The notes beneath the pieces are model-generated. The model saw nothing but the letters and a program-made list of their open reading frames with translations, was not told the DNA's origin and searched no databases. The translations under genes and the position numbers were made by a program. A stretch of DNA of 50,571 nt, taken from NCBI GenBank assembly GCA_027067965.1, contig JAMOUV010000006.1:1-50571 (forward strand). Reading direction: 5' to 3'. The DNA is from Flavobacteriales bacterium. GTDB taxonomy: Bacteria; Bacteroidota; Bacteroidia; Flavobacteriales; Flavobacteriaceae. This document shows, piece by piece, positions 45,578 through 50,571 of the stretch (position 1 is the stretch's first letter; each line of letters opens with the position of its first letter).

Positions 45578-47992
45578 ATGCAAGATTCGCGTGATATTTT
45601 ACAAAAAAAGATAAGTTTCGAAGAATTTAAAAAGCAAGTTATCGACGATTATAAATTGATTAACCTAAGTCGTCAAATGAGTTTGTTGGGCAGGCGCGAA
45701 GTATTGTCCGGCAGAGGGCAATTCGGTATTTTCGGCGACGGAAAAGAATTACCCCAAATCGCATGGGCAAAGGTATTTAAGCCCGGGGATTTCCGCTCGG
45801 GATATTATCGCGACCAAACATTCATGATGGCCATCGGCAAATTGACACCCGAACAATTTTTTGCCCAACTTTACGGTCATCCCGACCTGAAATACGAACC
45901 TCATTCCGGCGGAAGGCAAATGAATAATCACTTTGCCACACCATTGATCGATGAAAATAAAAAATGGTTGAATCTTGTAGAACTTAAAAATTCGGCATCC
46001 GATATCTCACCTACCGGCGGACAAATGCCCCGGCTAACCGGTCTGGCCCAAGCATCCAAAATTTATCGCCATGTAAAAGAATTGAAAAAATATGCCGAGA
46101 AATTTTCCGATAACGGCAATGAAATTGCTTGGGGAACAATAGGAAATGCCAGTACCGCCGAAGGACTGTTTTGGGAAACCGTCAATGCCGCCGGCGTATT
46201 GCAAGTACCTATGGTCATCAGTATTTGGGATGATGAATACGGTATTTCCGTTCATGCCAAAGACCAAACCACCAAAGAAAATATTTCCGAAATACTGAAA
46301 GGTTTTCAACGGGACGAAAACGGCGAAGGTTTTGAAATATTCACGGTCAAAGGATGGGATTATCCCGCCTTGCTCGAAACTTATGCCCAAGCGGAAAAAA
46401 TAGCCCGTACCGAACATGTCCCCGTAATTATTCATGTAACCCAACTTACCCAACCCCAAGGGCATTCTACTTCCGGTTCACATGAAAGATATAAATCGCC
46501 CGAGCGTTTGCAATGGGAAAAAGAACACGACGGAATAGTCAAAATGCGACAATGGATTTTGGAAAATGAATTGGCCGATGAAGAAACGCTCGATCAAATT
46601 GAAAACGAAGCAAAAAAAATAGCCAAACAAGCCGCCAAAACCGCTTGGAAAAACTATACCGATCCCATTAAAAATGCTAAAAAGGAACTCTTGACCATTC
46701 TTGCCGAAATTCTCAAAGAAACCGGGTATAAAAAAGAAATCGAAGGGCTCGCATTGGAATTGGCCAAAAACAAAGAACCCAAAAGAAGACATATCGGAAA
46801 GGCCGCCCGCCAGGCCCGCTTGCGAATCGCCGGCGAAAATTATGAGGCGAAAAACAAATTAATTAGTTGGTTGAATAAATGGTTGGCCGAACAACAAGAA
46901 AAATATGATACATTCCTATTTACGGACGACCCCAAAGACGAAAAGGTAATGCAATCCGTGCCGCCCCGTTATGAGGAGGATGCCCCCATGGTGGACGGTC
47001 GCATCGTGTTGCGGGACAATTTTGATAAACTTTTTGCCAAATATCCCCAATTGGTGGCATTCGGTGAAGATGTGGGAAAAATCGGCGATGTCAATCAAGG
47101 TATGGAAGGTTTGCAAAAAAAATACGGCGAATACCGTATTTTCGATACCGGAATCCGTGAAACAACCATTATAGGACAAGGATTCGGAATGGCTTTGCGG
47201 GGCTTGCGTCCTATTGCGGAAATTCAATACTTGGATTACATACTTTTTGCGCTACAAACCATCTCCGACGACGTGGCCACACTCCATTATAGAAGTGCGG
47301 GACAACAAATGGCTCCGATTATAATTCGTACTCGCGGACACCGTTTGGAAGGCATCTGGCATTCCGGCTCGCCCATGAACGGGGTGCATACCCTTTCGAA
47401 GGGTATGTATATTCTGGTCCCCCGCGACATGACCCGCGCAGCCGGATTTTACAACACCTTGATGGACCTCAACAATCCCGCCTTGATCGTGGAGAGTTTG
47501 AACGGCTATCGATTGAAAGAAAAAATGCCGGCCAATTTGGGTGAATTTAAAACCCCCATTGGCGTGGTCGAAACCTTACGTCGAGGTCGTGATATCACAT
47601 TGGTTTCCTACGGATCCACTTTGCGTTTGGTACGAGAAGCCGCAGAAGAGTTAGCCAAATTGGGTATCGATGCCGAAGTGATTGACATTCAATCTCTCTA
47701 TCCATTCGATACGCCCAAAGATATAGTGAAAAGCGTCAAAAAAACCAACCGTTTGATGATTATTGATGAAGATGTGTCGGGTGGAGCGAGTGCCTATATT
47801 CTCGATCAAATTCTAAATAAACAAAATGCATGGATTTATCTCGATTCGCCACCCGTTACCGTTCATGCAAAGGATCATCGCCCGGCTTATGCCACCGATG
47901 GCGATTATTTTTCCAAACCGTCCGTAGAAGATATAATGGAAGCCGTATATAACGTGATGAATGAAAATGATCCGGGCAAGTTTCCGTATTAA
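45578..47992 (+). CDS. 2-oxoacid dehydrogenase E1, fused alpha and beta subunits
   Basis: An 804-residue thiamine diphosphate enzyme. The alpha part (~1-400) has SGYYRDQTFMMAIG and the ThDP region AWGTIGNASTAEGLFWE to VISIWDDEYGIS. The beta part (~455-804) has VAFGEDVGKIGDVNQGMEGL, FDTGIRETTIIGQGFGMALR and the C-terminal VSYGSTLRLVREAAEELAKL. It should decarboxylate a 2-oxoacid, probably branched-chain or pyruvate, and pass the acyl group to an E2 not in this window. Oddity: the usual GDG...NN metal/ThDP motif reads IGN (~188-190) and WDDE (~217-220), so the cofactor site differs from textbook E1. Fused E1 of this length is known in Flavobacteriia; the substrate is uncertain. Confidence 0.85.
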   Translation: MQDSRDILQKKISFEEFKKQVIDDYKLINLSRQMSLLGRREVLSGRGQFGIFGDGKELPQIAWAKVFKPGDFRSGYYRDQTFMMAIGKLTPEQFFAQLYGHPDLKYEPHSGGRQMNNHFATPLIDENKKWLNLVELKNSASDISPTGGQMPRLTGLAQASKIYRHVKELKKYAEKFSDNGNEIAWGTIGNASTAEGLFWETVNAAGVLQVPMVISIWDDEYGISVHAKDQTTKENISEILKGFQRDENGEGFEIFTVKGWDYPALLETYAQAEKIARTEHVPVIIHVTQLTQPQGHSTSGSHERYKSPERLQWEKEHDGIVKMRQWILENELADEETLDQIENEAKKIAKQAAKTAWKNYTDPIKNAKKELLTILAEILKETGYKKEIEGLALELAKNKEPKRRHIGKAARQARLRIAGENYEAKNKLISWLNKWLAEQQEKYDTFLFTDDPKDEKVMQSVPPRYEEDAPMVDGRIVLRDNFDKLFAKYPQLVAFGEDVGKIGDVNQGMEGLQKKYGEYRIFDTGIRETTIIGQGFGMALRGLRPIAEIQYLDYILFALQTISDDVATLHYRSAGQQMAPIIIRTRGHRLEGIWHSGSPMNGVHTLSKGMYILVPRDMTRAAGFYNTLMDLNNPALIVESLNGYRLKEKMPANLGEFKTPIGVVETLRRGRDITLVSYGSTLRLVREAAEELAKLGIDAEVIDIQSLYPFDTPKDIVKSVKKTNRLMIIDEDVSGGASAYILDQILNKQNAWIYLDSPPVTVHAKDHRPAYATDGDYFSKPSVEDIMEAVYNVMNENDPGKFPY

Positions 47993-48023
47993 AATTTTTT
48001 TTTAATTTTATAGGGAAAAATTA

Positions 48024-48146
48024 ATGCCTATGTATCCCTTATTCGATTATGCCGCAGGAGCTTGGCAAGGAATTGTGTTTTTTGCCGTAGCAATTCTCCT
48101 TGCAGTCCTGGTAATTTATCTTATCATTAAAGGAAGCAAAAAATAA
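48024..48146 (+). CDS. 40-residue single-span membrane microprotein
   Basis: Short frame MPMYPLFDYAAGAWQG followed by a strongly hydrophobic helix (IVFFAVAILLAVLVIYLII) and a basic end KGSKK. The positive C terminus predicts an N-out/C-in helix. It starts 31 nt after the E1 stop. I do not recognise it. The clean membrane-helix pattern with a charged end favours a real gene over chance, but there is no family support. Confidence 0.5.
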   Translation: MPMYPLFDYAAGAWQGIVFFAVAILLAVLVIYLIIKGSKK

Positions 48147-48179
48147 TAACCCGGCACTAACGGGTAAAATATGAAATCA

Positions 48180-48203
48180 GTTCATGATGAAATATTCATG
48201 AAC
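48180..48203. repeat. Perfect inverted repeat upstream of argS
   Basis: GTTCATGA (48180-48187) and TCATGAAC (48196-48203) form a perfect 8 bp inverted repeat around an 8 nt centre TGAAATAT. It could be a dimeric repressor site or an RNA hairpin. It is not followed by a T-run, so it is not a terminator. Confidence 0.45.
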
Positions 48204-48221
48204 AAATTTAGTATGAATAAA

Positions 48222-48260
48222 TTTCCGTTAAATCTCCGTAGATTTGCGGAAAATTTTTTA
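48222..48260 (+). terminator. Strong hairpin with T-run just before argS (terminator or attenuator)
   Basis: TTTCCG (48222-48227) pairs with CGGAAA (48247-48252), and inside it AAATCT (48230-48235) with AGATTT (48240-48245) around CCGT. This 12 bp stem is followed by six T. It ends only 6 nt before the argS ATG at 48266. It can end transcripts from the E1 and microprotein genes. Because it is so close to argS, a promoter for argS would have to lie upstream of it, which suggests attenuation, unless read-through is common. Confidence 0.6.
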
Positions 48261-48265
48261 TTATC

Positions 48266-50029
48266 ATGACCGAATCCTTGATTGCGTCCATTCAAACGGC
48301 TCTAAAAGAATTGTATAATCTAACCGACTATTCGGTGGAATTGACTCCTACGCGAAAAGGAATCGAAGGAGACTATACCTTTACCGTTTTTCCACTGGCT
48401 AAAATTTTGAAAAAAGCTCCACCCCGAATAGCGGAAGAAATAGGTGAGTATGTCGCCAAACACAATGCGGATATAAAAAAATATAACGTGGCCGGCGGTT
48501 TTTTGAATTTTCTATTGAACGACAAAGTATTTGCCCGGTTCGTAAAAGAAAATTATTCCAATGATCAATTCGGTATTCAAACCGAGCAACAAGGCAAAAG
48601 CGTCATGGTTGAATATTCTTCTCCCAATACCAATAAACCTTTGCATTTAGGTCATATCAGAAATAATCTTTTGGGTTATTCAATTTCCGAAATTATCAAA
48701 GCCACCGGAAAACCCGTCATAAAGACCCAAATCATCAATGATCGAGGCATACATATTTGTAAATCCATGTTGGCTTGGCAAAAATTCGGCAAGGGCGAAA
48801 CGCCCGAATCCACCGGAATGAAAGGCGACCATTTGGTAGGTAAATATTATGTGGAATTTGACAAGCATTACCGCAAACAAGTCGAAGAGTTGGTTAAAGC
48901 CGGAATGGCTGAAGAACAAGCCAAAAAAGAAGCCCCTATATTAAAAGAAGCCCAAGAAATGCTTAGAAAATGGGAAGAAGGCGACCCGCAAATAAGACAA
49001 TTATGGGAGAAGATGAACAATTGGGTATTAGAAGGTTTTAAGGAAACTTATCAAGAACTTGGCGTTGATTTTGACGTGGAATATTTCGAAAGTGATACCT
49101 ATCTATTAGGGAAGTCCATTGTAGAAGAAGGCCTTCGAAAAGGAATATTTTACCGGAAAGAAGATGGCTCCGTATGGGTAGATCTTTCCGAAGAAGGACT
49201 AGACGAAAAACTCTTGCTTCGTGCCGACGGCACTTCGGTTTATATCACCCAAGATTTGGGGACGGCTGTAAAACGGTTCTCCGAATTCGATATCGACACA
49301 TTGATTTATGTAGTAGGTAACGAGCAAGATTATCATTTCAAAGTCCTATTCACTATTTTGAAAAAACTAGGTTATCCTTGGGCCGAAAAACTCTATCATC
49401 TATCTTACGGAATGGTGGAATTGCCCGACGGAAAAATGAAATCTCGTGAAGGAACCGTTGTCGATGCCGATGATTTACTGAAAAAAATGTTTCAAACGGC
49501 AAAAAAACTATCCGAAGAATTGGGAAAAGTAGAAGGATTTTCTCCCGAAGAACAAAAACGTATATATAATATAATAGGTAAAGCCGCCTTAAAATATTAT
49601 TTACTTAAAGTCGATCCCAAAAAAGAAATACTGTTCGACCCCGTTAAATCTATCGATTTTAACGGAAATACCGGACCTTTCCTTCAATATGCCTATGTCC
49701 GAATCCATTCTCTGATAAAAAAGGCAGGTGATTATAATTTTGAAGGCGAAATTTCTCAACTCGATGCCCGCGAAAAAGAATTGATAAATAGCATTTCCCA
49801 ATTTCCCGATATTGTTTATTCGGCGGCCCGCGGACTGAATCCTGCTATCTTAGCCAATTATATCTATGCACTGGTCAAAACATATAATTCATTTTACCAA
49901 AGTTTATCCGTATTGCAAGCACCTGACGAAAAAACCAAAAATTTCCGCTTGGCGCTCTCCCGGTTGACCGGACAGGTCATAAAAAACGGGTTAAATCTTC
50001 TGGGAATTGAAGTTCCCGAAAAAATGTAA
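48266..50029 (+). CDS. argS: Arginyl-tRNA synthetase
   Basis: A 587-residue class I synthetase that charges tRNA-Arg. The N-terminal Add-1 domain is at ~1-100. The HIGH signature is HLGH in SPNTNKPLHLGHIRNN (~118-130), and the KMSKS region is PDGKMKSREGTVVDADDLL (~390-410). The C-terminal helical anticodon domain ends RLTGQVIKNGLNLLGIEVPE. Normal length. No terminator is visible right after it. Confidence 0.97.
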   Translation: MTESLIASIQTALKELYNLTDYSVELTPTRKGIEGDYTFTVFPLAKILKKAPPRIAEEIGEYVAKHNADIKKYNVAGGFLNFLLNDKVFARFVKENYSNDQFGIQTEQQGKSVMVEYSSPNTNKPLHLGHIRNNLLGYSISEIIKATGKPVIKTQIINDRGIHICKSMLAWQKFGKGETPESTGMKGDHLVGKYYVEFDKHYRKQVEELVKAGMAEEQAKKEAPILKEAQEMLRKWEEGDPQIRQLWEKMNNWVLEGFKETYQELGVDFDVEYFESDTYLLGKSIVEEGLRKGIFYRKEDGSVWVDLSEEGLDEKLLLRADGTSVYITQDLGTAVKRFSEFDIDTLIYVVGNEQDYHFKVLFTILKKLGYPWAEKLYHLSYGMVELPDGKMKSREGTVVDADDLLKKMFQTAKKLSEELGKVEGFSPEEQKRIYNIIGKAALKYYLLKVDPKKEILFDPVKSIDFNGNTGPFLQYAYVRIHSLIKKAGDYNFEGEISQLDAREKELINSISQFPDIVYSAARGLNPAILANYIYALVKTYNSFYQSLSVLQAPDEKTKNFRLALSRLTGQVIKNGLNLLGIEVPEKM

Positions 50030-50133
50030 CAAAAAATATGAAAGCAAGTTACCTTCTAATATTCTCACTATAAGCACTTTATGTCATAAAAAAAAGAAAT
50101 AAAAGAAAAATTTAAAAAAAATACAGAAAACAC

Positions 50134-50165
50134 TTGACAAAGGGGGGTCAAATGTTGTATCTTTG
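50134..50165 (+). promoter_or_regulatory. Strong promoter P1 of a tandem set
   Basis: TTGACA at 50134-50139, 18 nt, then TATCTTTG at 50158-50165. It has a full Bacteroidota -7 box and a -33 box extended to TTGACA. It is the first of three nearly identical promoters pointing to the right edge. Confidence 0.75.
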
Positions 50166-50315
50166 TATCCGATTTCTTTGAAAGACCTTAGAATTTACAA
50201 ATTACTTTTATTGTATAAATAAGATGATGTTGTTGTAAAACAACCGCTCAATGATACGAATGCCGGCGAGTTCGTTGCACTTCATGCCGGAAACAAAAAA
50301 ATATTACTTCAGGTC
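50166..50315 (+). other. Non-coding leader segment between P1 and P2
   Basis: No gene is seen. The stretch has a short hairpin (GTTGTTG/CAAC at ~50232-50244), then ACCGCTCAATG, which resembles the ACCGCTCTTTTG and ACCGCTTTTTGAG that follow P2 and P3. The promoter blocks therefore look like products of duplication. Confidence 0.4.
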
Positions 50316-50346
50316 TTGACAACAGCAAAAAGATGTTGTATATTTG
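50316..50346 (+). promoter_or_regulatory. Strong promoter P2 of a tandem set
   Basis: TTGACA at 50316-50321, 17 nt, TATATTTG at 50339-50346, followed by CAACCGC. The block ATGTTGTATATTTGCAACCG is shared exactly with P3. Confidence 0.8.
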
Positions 50347-50444
50347 CAACCGCTCTTTTGAGAAAAGATTTGAGATGAAAATACGGTGAAGAATTGTTAA
50401 AATAACCGTCTCAAACTTTAACAAAAACTTTAACATTCTAACTA

Positions 50445-50475
50445 TTGACAAGCGGTAAAAAATGTTGTATATTTG
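50445..50475 (+). promoter_or_regulatory. Strong promoter P3 of a tandem set
   Basis: TTGACA at 50445-50450, 17 nt, TATATTTG at 50468-50475, then CAACCGC. It is the closest of the three to the downstream gene outside the window. Confidence 0.8.
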
Positions 50476-50571
50476 CAACCGCTTTTTGAGGGAGCATGAC
50501 AGATGGAGTTTGGAGTGAGAAAATTATAAGGAATAGATCATTGACATGACAGGCGTTTAGAAGTAGCAATA
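50476..50571 (+). other. Leader, probably of an rRNA operon beyond the right edge
   Basis: No open frame fits. GATCATTGACAT at 50536-50547 resembles the antitermination box found before 16S rRNA in Bacteroidota (GTTCTTTGACAT-like). With three tandem strong promoters, an rRNA operon is the best guess. The 16S gene itself is not visible. Confidence 0.45.

Noticed and set aside
50248-50478. Minus-strand 76-codon frame over the tandem promoters.
   Set aside because: Its repeated peptide pattern (LQIYNIF) comes from the repeated promoter blocks; no start or family supports it.

Overview
The window comes from a member of the Bacteroidota, most likely class Flavobacteriia. The evidence is a SusC/SusD pair, a type IX secretion (T9SS) C-terminal sorting domain, promoters of the TTTG-19 nt-TAnnTTTG type, zinc-ligand-free forms of ribosomal proteins S14, S4 and L36, a natural alpha-beta fusion of a 2-oxoacid dehydrogenase E1, and a single merged str/S10/spc/alpha ribosomal gene run. 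Identity was judged only by reading the sequence; no database search was made.

Left part (1-13145, all on the minus strand): an Rhs locus. Read in the direction of transcription it has a 1102-residue exported Rhs-like protein (13145-9837), a T9SS-sorted repeat protein (9826-8246), a full-length exported Rhs protein with a DUF6443-type N terminus (8234-4734), and then a chain of displaced C-terminal cassettes. Each cassette repeats the end of the Rhs core up to the motif GRELEGLE and then switches to an unrelated tip domain. The three visible tips look like an M15/VanY-type zinc peptidase, a metzincin protease (HEYGHMIGLTH) and an L,D-transpeptidase-like cysteine domain. Each tip is followed, overlapping or within 3 nt, by a small AT-rich lipoprotein gene; there are four such genes, two of them paralogous. 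A fourth core copy runs off the left edge. I read this as a polymorphic toxin/immunity reservoir whose toxins act in the cell envelope and whose immunity proteins are lipoproteins. This is the most interesting part of the window.

Middle-left (13146-20840): a ~300 bp internally deleted IS256-type element, a membrane-anchored GyrI-like protein, a SusD lipoprotein and its SusC TonB-dependent transporter with no enzyme genes beside them, and a predicted outer-membrane barrel protein divergent from rpsL.

Centre (20841-37541, plus strand): rpsL-rpsG-fusA-rpsJ-rplC-rplD-rplW-rplB-rpsS-rplV-rpsC-rplP-rpmC-rpsQ-rplN-rplX-rplE-rpsN-rpsH-rplF-rplR-rpsE-rpmD-rplO-secY-infA-rpmJ-rpsM-rpsK-rpsD-rpoA-rplQ, with a clear promoter before rpsL and a terminator after rplQ. 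The genes are nearly contiguous, so transcription as one long unit is plausible. They build the ribosome, the SecY channel and the RNA polymerase alpha subunit.

Right part (37629-50571): housekeeping genes eno, a CPA2-type cation/proton antiporter, aspS, a DUF3109 protein, an SPFH/stomatin protein, a CDF metal exporter, a fused E1 dehydrogenase, a 40-residue membrane microprotein and argS. The final 540 bp hold no gene but carry three tandem strong promoters and a leader that looks like the start of an rRNA operon just outside the window.
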